DNA of 64,000 bases, from the NCBI RefSeq assembly GCF_964204645.1, contig NC_134027.1, positions 20,076,485-20,140,484 of the forward strand, given 5' to 3'. The notes beneath the pieces were generated by a model. The model was not told the origin of the DNA and made no database searches. It saw only the letters and a program-made list of their open reading frames with translations. The number at the start of each line of letters is the position of its first letter. Position 1 is the first letter of the stretch. Of this stretch, positions 12,159 through 24,622 are shown piece by piece. The DNA is from Tubulanus polymorphus. Lineage: Eukaryota > Nemertea > Palaeonemertea > Tubulaniformes > Tubulanidae. The position numbers and the translations under genes are program-made.

Positions 12159-15100
12159 ATGAATACGGGTCACCTGGCGTACAGCCGTAAAGTGCTGCAA
12201 GTTGGAATCGCTCAGATTTGTCAGCAGCTCGGCTGGAATTCAATACAATCATCAGCTCTCGAGCTGATGACAGATATCATCGAACGGTACCTGACCGAAA
12301 TAGGAAAATCTACTCATCGATATTGCGAACAGTGTAAGAATTAGTTTAATTGTTGATTGCACAGGATGCCCTGAGGCCGAGTGTATTGTTATTGGACCAA
12401 ATTGGTGCCTGATAAAAGTACAGACCTGTACCTCGATTGACGCAATCGAATTACAAATCAATGGCTTAGATCCAGGAATGTCTATCCAATGCTGTGATTT
12501 ATTTTAGGCAGGTGATATTTTGCTTGCCGGGCGATTACTCTACCACTTGAGCTATCGGGGGTGACTTGGAGATCCTCCTTATTACCGAGATGACATGAAA
12601 TATAGCACATTTATTTATTCCTTATCGATTTTAACATTTGAAATCATGTTATATCAGTAATAAATACCTTCTAGAGTCATATTTTACATGTTTTTCCGGA
12701 TATTTAGTAAAAGAATTTTGACTTCAAATACATCATCTCGGTTAGCAATAAAATTTCATTGAATTTGATAGATCAACGATCTCATCTCGTTACAGCTAAC
12801 AGTTATTTTTCTACAAGAATATTCGCAGAAATATGTAAAATGTGACTCCAGCAGGCATTTATTACTGATATAATATGATTTCAAGTGTTAAAATCGATAA
12901 GGAATAAATAAATATGTTATATTTCATGTTATCTCGGTTCATCTCAGTAAATTACGTCATCTCGGTAATAAGGAGGACGGCAGGCTAGTGTTAGGATCGC
13001 AGATAGAGGTTTTGGGGCTTCCCTTACATCTTTACATTTATCGATCCATTGGCTATAATCGTCACGCTTAAGCCAAGAATCCTGAAATCTACATTATCAA
13101 GGCTTTCTCATAATAAGTAGATTTTAAGAGCTATAACAGCGAACTTGTAACTTTGACCTGCAGATGATAACTAATGACTGATCTAGTAAAAGCCATTTGA
13201 AAATTTGTCTTGCAGCAATAATTGGTATGTAATCATAGTAGAACATAGAACACATCAGAATTAACTGTAATTGATTAACACTAGATACAGTCAGCCTAAT
13301 AGTAGTTTGTCACCACTGCTTATTTCAAATGAATAATAAATTGAAAACATCAGAAGAGTCAAGAGAACAAAAGCAGGCCACTCTTATGGATCATGCTTAT
13401 TGTTTTCCCTATAGAAAATTACATCAATTAGAATATAAATTAGACATTAGCCGCATTCACACTAGATTCAGCGTGTACAGGTGTACAGGAGTACCATACA
13501 TCGCTGGTGCCGAATTCATCAAAATACGGCGCTTACACCCATTTACGTTCACACGTAGAGTCGCCAATTTGGCGCTTAGTAAGCCCAGAATAGTAGTCAC
13601 CCAGTGTGCCAATAGAGGGGAGTGTAATAAGTGTTTAGTGTTTTGTACTTTGAGGATATAAATACGCGGCTAGCTCAGCGCCGAATCTGCGTTCACTCCT
13701 TTCTCCATCTTTCTTTTATTATTCTTTTAATTGTTTCTTACTTTGGAACTAACTTCAGCAATCGTCAGCAGTGCTCGTCTGTCTCCACTGCGGGTGTAAA
13801 CCAAGGTGGAATCCATTTACTTTTGGAAGTTTAGAAGACACTTCGGATGGATTGTCTCGATATTTGGTTTATTTATGTAGTTTATATAAGCCCTAGACAC
13901 AAAACTGCAGCCCAAAAACTGGGCCCGTCAGATTCAAGATGGTTTACTAGCAGCCATTGTTATCGACAAAAATCAGCACTCTTCACATTATTGAAGTTTT
14001 CACGCAAAATTTCGATAACCCCTTGGTCTTGAGGTTTCAATCCCTCACGACCATGGTCCCAACGATGACATTATAGCTAACTTCTACCTTTTTGTTGCAG
14101 TTGGACGTACCGAGCCGAATTTAGACGACGTCGCTTTAGCGTTTCAGTATATCGGTATACCGCTGTCCGAACTGGAAGAATATGCAAAGAACTTCGCCGA
14201 AAACGTGCCTTACCCGAAAGACGTCGTTAAGTTCCCGAAACGCAAACGCAATCAGATGCATTTCCCGAAAGCGGGATCGAAAGAACTCGAGTCCCGCGAT
14301 GAAAATGTCCACGATCATCTGCCCGTTATGCACCGAGAATGGGGAGGTAGGATTCGATTAGTTTTTCTGTTATGATCAGTCCAAAAGTTGTGAGTTTAAC
14401 ATGTTCATTTGATAGTTCGAATTGCATTTAGACTTTCAAACACTTTCCTCACTTTATTTGAATCTCTTGCGCTTTCACACTTTGATGAGACTTAACGGTT
14501 TTAACGAAATACTATTTTTTTCTCTTTTTTGTTGAAATTTTTGCATATATATTAAATATGAAATATGAAACAGAACCAGGTAATTTCAATCAAGTTTTAT
14601 GCGTGTGTTTTGCATGGATTCATCATACGTAGCAATCACTCATTCCAGTTACACCTACTCGAAGATTAGGCACAAAAATATCTCATCCCTCACTGTTCAA
14701 TAAAACTCGTGATCAAACCAAAACAAATGTTTTATGAAAATTTATTTACATGTTTTGTAATTTTTCAAGCTGTGTTGTTGGTGATGGGTTATCATCAAAA
14801 TCTGCTACAGTAGATCTTGCTTATGTTACTCGAACGCATTACCGAATTATTTGAAATGCAAGAAATCTTGCATTTAGTAAGTGAATGGCAATGCTACGGC
14901 AATGCGATGATCCACTATGTGGCAATGGAGTATTCCAATTGTCTCAAGTGATAATCCACCAGGTGTGCTACTAGTGTGCATCAACTTCTGTGGCAATTTG
15001 TTGACCTATCCAAATGACGACTGACGTACACTTCGTAAATTGAAATATGAATTAGGACTCGTAAACGAATGACTTAACTGAGTTCAACTGTACGAATATT

Positions 15101-18100
15101 TCAAACATGGGTTTGTACGTAAGCAAGATGAACTGTAATTTCATATCTAAAATTCCTGCTGTTGGTGAAGGGTTTGTTTCATTCATATTGTACAAAACTA
15201 TTATTTCCTCATTGTTTTAGAAAATGGGCTTCGATATTTTAACTTGTTTTGATTCATTAGGTCGGTCATGCTACCTGAGTAGACCCTGCTTAATCCAGGT
15301 CATTCAGAACTAATGAAACTAATCCAGTTCGTGAGAAATCTGAATTAAAGACCTTTTTTAGCCAACTTTGGGCATAAGGCTAGTGTTTTCTTCCCATAAG
15401 GCTAGTATTTCTTCCCATCAGTCCTTGTTCATAGACCGAAGGTTTTTTTTTGATGTTCATAGACCGAAGGTTTTTTTTTGAGGGAAATATCAACAGGTTT
15501 TTAACGTACCGTATATGACTGACTTAGTCTTGGTATTGAGTACTGCCATAGGACATATATTGGTACTGTGCATATATCTTACAGGCCAATCCACAATTAA
15601 GGGGTCATTCATTGAAAAATTCAAATTTTATGCGTGTTTGTAATAAATGAGTGATCCCCAATTGCAGTTCTGATAACATGCTCTCTGATTGTGGCGAGTC
15701 TCAAGGTTATTGGTATCTGTAATATTCTCCGGGGTGTTGAATAATGGAATAATACAGATATCTACATATCCTTCCATCCATATTGGTACCTACGGTCTGG
15801 GACTTGTACTCCTAGTTTATTTAATATGATTTATGAGCTGTTATATACTGGAACCGTAGTAATGTGTCGTGTGGATAAGATACAAATGCTTGACTCTAAG
15901 ACCATATGTGGCCTAATATCTTAAAGGCTTATCTGGCTGGGAGTTGTACTAAGTTTCACAAAGGGGTTAACTCATTTAAATTGGTTTGATTTCTTCATGC
16001 ACGTAGGGCCTATCCTGGTGATTCGACTTTTGTGAAACTGGCTCCGAAAATCCCTGTACCAACAACTTAGTGGTTAAAGGTGTTCATGAGTTGTGCCTAT
16101 TTGAATTCTTAACTATGAAATTTTGTTCATTAATTTTTCCGTTGTAGATTTGCCAGTGGATTCAACGTCTCGGGCTACTCCGGACACTCGGGCTCCAGAA
16201 GTACCATTAGATGAGACTCCAGTTGATAAACATACAATCGGCAGTCCTGATACCCCTCCGCCAGCAAAAAGACAGAGGTATAAGAGCATTTCCTTAATAT
16301 TTTATCAATGAACCTTTCTTCTACATATGTTTATCACCAGACTACAGAGGCTTCAGCCACATGTTGAGTTAACAGGTCGATTAAAATACGTAGATTTATG
16401 TATCTATTTAAATTTACGTATTTTACGTAATTTTACGTAGGTCAAAGCATAACCTATACCCCCTTCTTTAGGCCGGTGGTACACCCTGTTTAAAACGGCA
16501 CATCTGATTGGCTTTCACTCCATAATATAACCAAGTTCTTTTAGAAAAAGTTTGGCATTTCTATCTTAATTGTGTTAATAGGGGTGACAGGTTGAAGTAA
16601 GCCAGTGGTTGTATTTTACCCATCACTGCCATATTTGGAGGCTGCTGCGAAAGTGATCTTGTGGTCAGGGAACACAGTTAGTGTTTAAAGGGGTGGAGGG
16701 CTAAGTTCTGCTGATTTCTACTGTGGCATTTGATGATCTACCGTGGCGTTTTGTCAGCATAAATTTTTTAACACGACATTGGAGAACTATGGTCACTAAT
16801 TTGATGCGTAGTCAGAAGTACTTATTCACGAAAAAGCTTCAGACTTTAAAGTGAATATTTAAAATACAAATAAAAAACAAAACTCCAGTATAAAACAAAA
16901 TTTATCATTGCATCTTCAAATTTATTGACTTGCCATATTTCACTCGTTTTTGTCAATTGGAAACCTGTGAAAACTCTTAAGAAGCAAAAAATTTCAAAAT
17001 TGAGTGGAATTTTTTATCAATACGACTGTTAAATGAAGATATTCTTCACCCTGTTGTCGAAAATGATATTGAAACCTAGTTTTCCCCGCAAAAACACAAA
17101 GCCAGCTGGTGTTGCCACCCTTATAATTTCACCATTTTTCATGCCAATCTAACGATCTTTAATGCCAGTTGCAGCCGGAATGTATAGTCCCTGAATGTTC
17201 TTCTATTTTTTCCTTAGTTATTATCACTCAGGAATAACTTTAAATGCAATGGAGTTGAGATAAAACAACAAAATCAAAGAGCGTGTATAACGGTGAAAAC
17301 TTGCAAACTTTCTTAATAGCTAAATATGTAAATTTACGTACGCGGTCCAGTTACACAGTTCCGAGTTAAGATTTAACTCTGAGTTAACTCATTGAAAATG
17401 AACTAACTTTAACTCTGAGTTAAATCTAACTCACAACTGTGGAGCTGGGTCCAGTATTTTAATCGACCTGGTTAAACTAAGATTGTTTGCGGCTGTTTTT
17501 AATACAATACATGTATATCCGTTAATTCACAATTAGTCAAAGCATGGTAGTACCATTCGAGGGCGGGTGCAGGAAAACCCTGTTAGTACAAACCATGGTT
17601 AGTAAACTGGTTAGGCGTATTGGGCGCAGTAAAACGATGTTAGCTAACCATTGTCTTCATGTGGCCTTTTTATTTTAAGCTGGTTAGCTTAACTACAGAT
17701 AAGCCACTAACCAAGGTTAGGCTTAAGAGGTTTTCCTGCGCCTGCCTCAACTTAGTACCATTACCCTGGTAGTATGATGATTCATGAATTCTTGGCCAAA
17801 GTGGAATCGAAATATAACGTCAAAATTTTATATTTAAGGATTCTTCCGGAAGAAGCCGGCCATTCGCAATACGAGATGATGAGCGTGGTTCTATCGTCGA
17901 ACGGATTGTTAACGCCGAACAAAGAGACTGGAAAATTGCCTGACGCGCGCACACCACCTCAAACCAGTCGTCAGTTAGGCATACGTATGCCCGACAAACC
18001 AAGTACGTTCAAAGGCCGCGAAAAAACAGACTCTAAATTGCCGCAAATCGGCGTGCTCGAACGCGAACGCGTCGAGAAAACCGGCCGTGTCATACGTGTC

Positions 18101-21100
18101 ATGAAACCGGCGACCAAAGTACGACCGAAAAAATTTGCATCGTCCGGAATCCGTGTGCTCGCTGTCGGTAATAAGGAACAGGTCAAGGCCGAACAGGCGC
18201 GAATCGAGAAAGCGCTCGTCGAGAAGGAACGACTGGTGAACGTGGAGCGCGAGAAACTGAAGAAAAAGGAGTCTGAATATCATCATCAGAAGAAGGATCG
18301 GTCGAAATTCGGAAAAGAAGACGAGGACTATCGACCTCCAGCGCCGTCTAGAGGTCGTTCACCGCGCGGACGATCGCCGGGTCGTGGTCGTAAATCTCCC
18401 GGAAGGTCGCCTGGCCGATCGCCGGTCAATCGATCACCCGGTCGCGGTCGTAGTCCGAAAGGTGGTGGTAAAATTCACGCCAAGCCAGCCGTCGTTGTAG
18501 AATCAAGAACTAAGTCTCCCGAACAATCGTCGCCGGAGCGACCGTCGAAATCGCCGGACAAAACGAACATTCGAACAATCTCATCTTCTGACGAGGACGA
18601 CGACGAAAATGCGAGTTTAGTCATAACTGACGACGGGAAGCCTTCAAATGACGCCAGTAAAAAGGCGCGTTTAGCCGCCATTGATGACACTTTCAATTCG
18701 GTCTTGAGTATGGAAGTATCCGATTCAAAACGCGGTAAAAACAAAAAGGAAGAAAGCTCAATGTCGGCAAAATTAAAATCACCCACGCCAGATCGGTTGG
18801 TCGCCGCCGAAGTTGTAGCTGCGTCGAGTCCGAAATTGGCGCCGCCGCCAAAAGCGGGTGGTAGTCCGCGTAAAAAACATCGCGCTGGTAAAAAAGGTGC
18901 AAAAGCTTCGAAGGCTACGCTCGTCCCTACTGTCCCCGTATCGTCAAAAGTTACCTTGGAAATGGAGGCAACTACAACGAGTATTGTTGCGACCGATGAC
19001 GAACGTAAAGAATTGGTCAGCGACCGGCAGACTGACAACCGACAAACAGTGACTGGATCACCGGCGAAGCAGATCATCGATGAATCGCCCGAACAAAGAA
19101 TCGTAGCACCATTGAAAATGAGAATTATGGATGATGGATCGACAGTGATTAAAGGCAAAGTGAGTGTCAGTTATGATGATTGAAATATCTTTTTTGAGGT
19201 CTGGACCTCTGAGCGTTGAAATTTTTTTCTTTTTCAATAGTAACTGAACAACTAAACCAAAAATTTGTTACTTCACTCCAAAATTTGATTATTTTAACCT
19301 TAAAATCACCCTTATCCCGGTTTCATGAAAAAGTTTATCAGAATCTTAAGCATGAACATAAAATCTTTGTTCCCAAGGTGTTGACTGTTTCATGAAATCT
19401 TTAATCCAAATTCCACAGTTATAGATAAATACAGTGGGTAATTAGAGTTACATTGCTGGAGTCAAATTTGGTTAATTTTAAACGTTTAACTAAATTTGAT
19501 TTCCTTATTAATCAGTATCAAGAAAGGACTACACTAGGTTTCAATTGGGTGTGGCTGATTCTGGAATAATCATCTTCGGCTTTCATTTCAATTGTTACTT
19601 GAGGTACTACTCTGTTCTGCTGGGCAATTTTTAATAAGGGTTTAGCCACTGTCTGCAGTGTCAGAACTCTGGAAGCTACGTAGTAATCAACGTTGTATCT
19701 ACGGTTAGATAACTCATTCCGGAAAAATGCACCTTCCATGACAGGTTATCTCATCACTCATTTTATCACTCACTTAAGCCAGGATACATTCAATCGAAAC
19801 TTTTTGTGAAACTGGGCCCAGAGTTGAATATCTGTTGATCTGGGTCCTAACAATACTTTTTGAAAAGGGTTCTTAAGCTTTGAATCTTTCCGGTCTTCTT
19901 TTCATTCCAAGAAATTTTTCTTCTCAATCAATATGGGTTGAAAAAAGTAATATGAATGATTAAGATGCACCACTGTGAAATGCTTCAGGATAAAAAGAAA
20001 AAGAGGGATAAAGAAAAGAAAAAGAAGAATAAGGACAAAGATAAAGAAAAGATCAGAGAGAAGAAAAAGAAAAAACACAAGGACAAGGTTAGAATTTCTT
20101 TTATATGATGGACTCTCAAAAAATTCATTGTTGATGGATGTTTGTTTTGAGGAGGCAGTCCATCAATGTAATCGCAGGGATCCCAATTTTCCGACTTTAA
20201 TCGAAATTCCGACTTTTAAAAAATTTTATGGTCTCTGAGATCGATCAAGATTTGATGTTAAAACAAAGGGGGTAGGGGGTTATGAGCGGTTATGCCACTT
20301 GGTTTCACGAGTCACGCTAGATTCCGGTCCCGAGAACTTCTCAGATGCCCCGAAATTGCCTCAAATTTAAAAAATTTTCTTGGGGGCAGGACTCCCAAAT
20401 CCCCCGTATAAATGGCTTTGCGCCTATGGCGCTCACGAGGACAGAACAAGGTCAAATTGATTTCCGATTTTTTTTGGTAACTACTGTTGGGATCCCTGAA
20501 TCGTCAGAGGTATGCACCTTCAAATTGAGGACATAGAATAATGTCCTTTAAGTTTTCACAAGGATATATCACAGTATCATTGGTTCAATTGTCTTCAAAG
20601 TAATCATAGCATTGATTTGGTAGCCATGTTTTGGGGTTGATGCATTTATATAAAAGTGATGATTCAGAGAAGATATCAAAATCACACATTTGGAGTGAAA
20701 GATAGAGGAGCCTCGGGTTTCCATGATGGAGCTCGGTTTTTGCTCTGATTACAATTTTTGTGAATGTATATTTTCAGAAGGGAGATACCGATGGTGGAAA
20801 GTCTGTACCGAGGATAACTCTGAAATTCGGAAGTTTAGGTGGCTCGAGTCCTGTGACTGTAGTCACTGACTCGAAAACATCAAAACCATCATTTCCGAAA
20901 TTGTAAGTCATTCTTATGATGTTCTACTATTGTTTTTACTAATTGAGTTATCTTCTTGTTCGCAATACAGCGAATAAATAATTAACTTATAATTAAGAAT
21001 TGATAACTAATGGCATTGGAAATTTCTCATTTTACTGATTAACGAAATATCTAATAATTTGAATGATGGGGTACACCTCAAATCCCCTGCAGTTAGTTTT

Positions 21101-24100
21101 ATTGACACGATTTATCTTCACGATTTATCTATCAGCATGGGGTTATATAATTAGTTCATAGTCAATGGAGGCAAGCCCTTGCTTTCAATTCAAAACTGGT
21201 CAATAAAACTGGCTATAAGCCTTGTTCCACACTTAACACATGCCACCAGTATTCAAAATATACTAATTTAGCTCAAGAGTCGTAAATCTAACTCAGAATT
21301 ACCCCAGGAGTTAACTCTGATACTATCTCAAGGGTTCAAGTAAACCTAGCCTTTGAAAACCAAGGTGTTAGATCCATATATGTATTTGCTTTAAAATCTA
21401 TTTGCTTAGAAATTAACCCAATAACTGTTGTTGAGAATTTGTGGAGGGCTCCAAGGCAATGTCTTGTCAAAAATTCTGGAAAAGGGTTTTTCCAGTCAAA
21501 AGGGCACTGTGAAAATTTGAGACCCTCAGTTCTCACCCCTGGATTTGCTCCTTTAACCCTAAAGTTAAAGGGAAAATTAGTTAATGAAACCAATCCTGGA
21601 GGTACAAGATAAATCAGTAGAGCAACAAATGTGTTAAACAGGAATTTTCCTTCATATTTTTAAAGAAAAGTTCCTTCTTCTGTTGATCGTTTATTTTTGT
21701 TCTTGCACAGGGTCATCAAAACGATGCCTCCGTCGGATGAGGAGACCAAGCAGAAAGAGGAAGAACGACGTCGTGAGGAGGAACGTAAGAAAAAGGAGCA
21801 GCAGAAAAGAGAAGAGGAAGAAAGAAAGAGGAGAGAAGAAGAGGAAAGACGCGAAGCCGAGGAGAGGAGAAAGGAGGCGGAACGGCGAAAGGAAGAGGAA
21901 CGAAAACGGAAAGAAGAGGAGAAAAGGCTAGTGGAAGAACAACGCAAGGAGGAGGAAAGAGAGGAGCAAAGGAGACGTGAGGAGGAGAAGAAAAGAGCCG
22001 CTGAGAGACGGCGAATTGAACAATCGTCCAAACGAAGTCCGTCCCCGTCGGACTCGTCTAGTATTAACCTATCCCCGAATTCATCGCCCGAACTGCAAAA
22101 ATCTCCGTACAAATCACCAACACCTTCTCCGAATCCAGTCAATTCTCCTTCACCTTCATCGTCCTCTTCCGATGATGGCTCTGATGATGAGGATGACGAC
22201 GACGAGAGCCCCGCTCCGGCGCCGGTGAAAGCGCGAACGCCAACTCCCCCGCCACCACCCCCGGTAAAACGACCCCCGCCAAAAACGAAAGCAGCAATGA
22301 AAGCATTACCTCCGCCACGAGCAGCGACGCGCCGCGATCCGTCGCCATCCGAGTCGGCGTCTATTGACGAAGCAGATTTATCGGCGGACGACGATTCGAT
22401 GTCTTCCTCGCCTCCGCCGCCACCGACGCCGAAACGAGGGTCGCCAAAGAAGAAAGCAGCATCCGCAATACCGCCGATGCCGCCATCGAAGTATAGTAAA
22501 AATGCGGTGGGCACTGGTGCAGCGGTACCAGCTGGGAAAGGGGTACAGAGAACCGTAATCACGGAAACAGTTGGGACTATCATCGTAAGTTAAACCTAAC
22601 TTTGCAAGACAACTGTAGAACTGGGTCCACATTCTGAATCTGAATTTGTACCCTGATTATAACATATGTTTTGTAGGATGAAAGCGGTCAAACTATATGG
22701 ATTTGTCCAACATGCAAAGTACCGGATGACGGAAGTCCAATGATTGGTTGTGACATTTGTGACGATTGGTACCATTGGTGAGTAGGCTAACACTTTTTGA
22801 GGCAGCATGGGGAGAGGTTCTAAATCAGTTGGAGTGACTTATATTTGATACTGTGCAGTCACTTGTATTTTATTCTGATGGATGACCTAGAAGTATAAGA
22901 TATCTCCATGTACAGTAGAGTAGGCATAGGTCAGATACGCATAACTCGGATGTACGTACGTCAGTGAATTTCTTCAGTCCCAGTCGATTAGGGAATCTAC
23001 AAAGATAGAACAAAATATACAATTAGTGCACACACTCCTTTATCCAACTTATGCGTACTCTACTGTAGTGGCAATGATGTCAGACCCAGAAATGTTGAGA
23101 TATCTTATAGTGGCAATGGCAGCAGGTTCAGAAGTACTGTCCACTCCGCTTTATTCAAAGCTGTCTCTTAGTTTGTCTAGTGGGAGCCATTTTAGCCCAC
23201 TTGGGACTTAAGTCCCAGCAGGCTATTGCGTTTACTTTTCGTTCGTCGTCTGTTCGTCCGTCCGTAGACAGAATCCAGTTGTTTTGGAAAGTTTTGAAGA
23301 CGCTTTAATGTAATGTCTTGATATTTGGGTTACACATGTATCTACCCTAGACACATCTTCAGCCCAAAAATTTGCCCTGTCAGATTCATGATGGCCGACT
23401 GGCAGCCATTGTTGTTCGCCAAAATCTGCACTTTTTACACATTTCTGAACTTTTTGAGGGAAATTTTGAAAACGGTTTGATCAATTACCTTGATTTTTCG
23501 TATATATTTGAACCCCCAAGAGCCCATCAGCATAACAAAAATTGGGTTGATCGGACTCAAGATGGCCGTCCTATGACCTTTTTAGTGCCCAAAAGTCAAT
23601 TTTGGTCCTAATTCTGAGTCTCATAGCTTCCTACTGGTTTGCCACTTCTCATTGCAATTTATGATGGGTATTCTTTGGAAAGAGATGTTTTATACCTGAG
23701 ACAGGTATTTTTGATCAGCCAATTATGAAGCAATAAGTGGCCATCTTGTGTCATGCGGAAAAAAGTTTTTCAACATTATATTGATACCTAAGCATATTTT
23801 GTTACCACAATGAATTAGAGAGTTGTAGCTCATAACATGTTCTATGATTTTGGCGAGTTTTAAGGACATTGGTTTTTGAAAATGGCCACCAGGGTGCGTT
23901 GAATGATACAATAACTTAGTATTTCTATATTATATTTGTAGCTATGCATATTTTGTTACCACAATCAATTGCTAAGTTGTAGCTCATGACCATCAATCAG
24001 GGGGTATTGAATATTGAAATTGTTAAGATTGTTGAGCATTTGAAACCACTTCCCGAGTGGGCATGGTGTCCCAGGACCCCTAGTTAGTGTGTTTTCTTCA

Positions 24101-24622
24101 GCTTCTTTGCGGCGGAATCACCATTTCAATTTCATGAATGTCCCTGAACCAAGACAATCAACAAAAGTAGCCATTCTCTGTTTCATGCTTTAAAAGATTT
24201 TGGGGTTTTTCTTGTCAATATTCAATACAGTACATACAATGTGATTTATTACCAACAACTGAGTTTTTAAGTCATAGGCTATTTAGGTTTTATTCTATTT
24301 TAAAGGGAATAACTTTACTGAAAATGGGACCATTTTATTTATACGGAATAAGCACCAATACGGTTTAACCGGAGACGGATTAACCGAGGTTGGCTGTATT
24401 TCTAAAACTGTAGAAACTGAAATCTCATAAGAGATTTTAATCACATTTACGCATGTTATTTGATTTTTTTTCAGGCCTTGCGTTGGTATTAAGGTCGAAC
24501 CAGCTGAAGAAGAACAATGGTACTGTCCCCGATGTCTCGGTAAAAGTGTTACGAACAAAAAGAAGAAAGGTCCTGGCAAACCGCGCGGCAAATCAAAACG
24601 TGGACGAAAAAAAGGAACTTAA
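12159..24622 (+). CDS. TAF3: Transcription initiation factor TFIID subunit 3 (histone fold plus PHD finger)
   Basis: Nine coding exons in consistent phase: 12159-12333, 14101-14346, 16148-16277, 17773-19159, 19989-20087, 20778-20902, 21711-22584, 22677-22777 and 24475-24622, about 1094 residues (human TAF3: 929). Residues 1-80 are the bromo-associated histone fold (SRKVLQVGIAQICQQLGW) that pairs with TAF10 in TFIID. A KRQR basic patch is near 183, SPGR repeats lie at about 374-420, a KDKEK lysine-rich exon follows, then a Glu/Arg coiled coil at about 730-830. The C-terminal PHD finger has all eight zinc ligands (C1022, C1025, C1037, C1040, H1045, C1048, C1063, C1066). The residues matching the human H3K4me3 pocket (W868, D877, M882, W891) are kept as W1020, D1029, M1034 and W1043. 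TFIID is thereby recruited to active promoters. The Met start precedes the histone fold directly. Exon 4's acceptor has a weak pyrimidine tract but is the only one keeping frame. Confidence 0.95.
12527..12562 (-). repeat. tRNA-like A-box fragment (SINE relic) in TAF3 intron 1
   Basis: The minus strand reads GATAGCTCAAGTGGTAGAGT, a standard tRNA D-arm and A box. No B box follows at the right distance, so this is a truncated tRNA-derived repeat, not a tRNA gene. Confidence 0.45.
12574..12976. repeat. Foldback MITE in TAF3 intron 1
   Basis: CCTCCTTATTACCGAGATGA at 12574 is mirrored by TCATCTCGGTAATAAGGAGG at about 12957-12976. The arms stay similar for about 120 bp inward (ATTTATTTATTCCTTATCGA and its complement), with extra sequence in the right arm. 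The central loop is about 130 bp. Confidence 0.75.
13720..14040 (+). repeat. Fragment of dispersed repeat R2 in TAF3 intron 1
   Basis: The segment with CTCGATATTTGG, CCTAGACACA, CAGATTCAAGATGG and GCAGCCATTGTT matches 23270-23470 (same strand) and the reverse complement of about 38290-38470. It contains no intact gene. Confidence 0.65.
14347..16147. other. TAF3 intron 2
   Basis: Non-coding between exons 2 and 3. It contains a short direct repeat (CATAGACCGAAGGTTTTTTT twice near 15432 and 15460) and, at about 15660-15790, a diverged piece of repeat R2 (TGATTGTGGCGAGTCTCAAG). Nothing else is recognisable. Confidence 0.5.
16369..17475. repeat. TTAA-flanked inverted-repeat element in TAF3 intron 3
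   Basis: The left end TTAACAGGTCGATTAAAATA (16369) is matched by the inverted right end TTAACCAGGTCGATTAAAAT (17475 reading back). Both ends lie at TTAA. Next to the right end is an internal hairpin (17343-17455) with arms containing TTTAACTCTGAGTTAA. No transposase frame is present. TTAA targets would fit piggyBac or Kolobok type non-autonomous elements, but TTAA may be part of the repeat. Confidence 0.65.
17773..19159 (+). CDS. TAF3: TAF3 exon 4, long disordered linker exon
   Basis: A single 1387-nt exon opened by TAG/TATG and closed by GTGAGT. It codes for a low-complexity, Lys/Arg/Ser/Pro-rich linker. SPGR/SPRGR repeats around 18340-18470 resemble SPKK-type minor-groove or phospho-sites. 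Later parts have acidic-serine patches (SSSDEDDDEN). Codon usage is more GC-rich than the introns around it, which supports coding. The 227-residue opposite-strand frame here is a shadow. Confidence 0.88.
19160..21710. other. TAF3 introns 4 to 6, apart from exons 5 and 6
   Basis: Outside the two small exons I see only non-coding sequence and a few decayed inverted-repeat fragments carrying AACTGGGCCC-type phrases. No other gene is supported. Confidence 0.4.
21711..22584 (+). CDS. TAF3: TAF3 exon 7, Glu/Arg coiled coil and proline-rich region
   Basis: Begins after TTGCACAG and ends before GTAAGT. About 95 residues of continuous E/R/K heptad-like sequence are followed by Ser-Pro repeats, an acidic stretch and proline-rich runs (TPPPPPPVKR). 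It ends with VITETVGTII, the conserved lead-in to the PHD finger. The 307-residue minus-strand frame over the same bases is an artefact of the repetitive codons. Confidence 0.88.
22677..24622 (+). CDS. TAF3: TAF3 exons 8-9, PHD finger and C-terminus
   Basis: Exon 8 (22677-22777) carries ICPTCKVPDDGSPMIGCDIC and the DDWYHW half. Exon 9 (24475-24622) completes PCVGIK and WYCPRC and ends in a Lys/Arg-rich tail with TAA at 24620-24622. The split falls inside the Trp codon after His. The 1.7 kb intron between them holds a dispersed repeat (23172-24090). Confidence 0.93.
23172..24090 (+). repeat. Dispersed repeat R2, near-complete copy, in TAF3 intron 8
   Basis: Starts around CTAGTGGGAGCCATTTTAGC and ends around GAGTGGGCATGGTGTCCCAG. 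The two ends are imperfect inverted repeats (CCCACT.GGGA). Interior blocks match 13720-14040, 15660-15790 and the reverse complement of 37640-38530. It has no long open frame. Family unknown to me. Confidence 0.6.

Noticed and set aside
13329-13661. A 110-residue frame in TAF3 intron 1
   Set aside because: No known motif, inside an intron, and not conserved in any way I can see.
18475-19158. A 227-residue minus-strand frame
   Set aside because: Shadow of TAF3 exon 4. The plus-strand exon joins in phase to conserved exons, and this frame has no conserved motif.
21660-22583. A 307-residue minus-strand frame, very Ser/Gly-rich
   Set aside because: It is the complement of the Glu/Arg/Pro-coding TAF3 exon 7; low-complexity codons leave no stops on the other strand. 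It has no start or splice context of its own.
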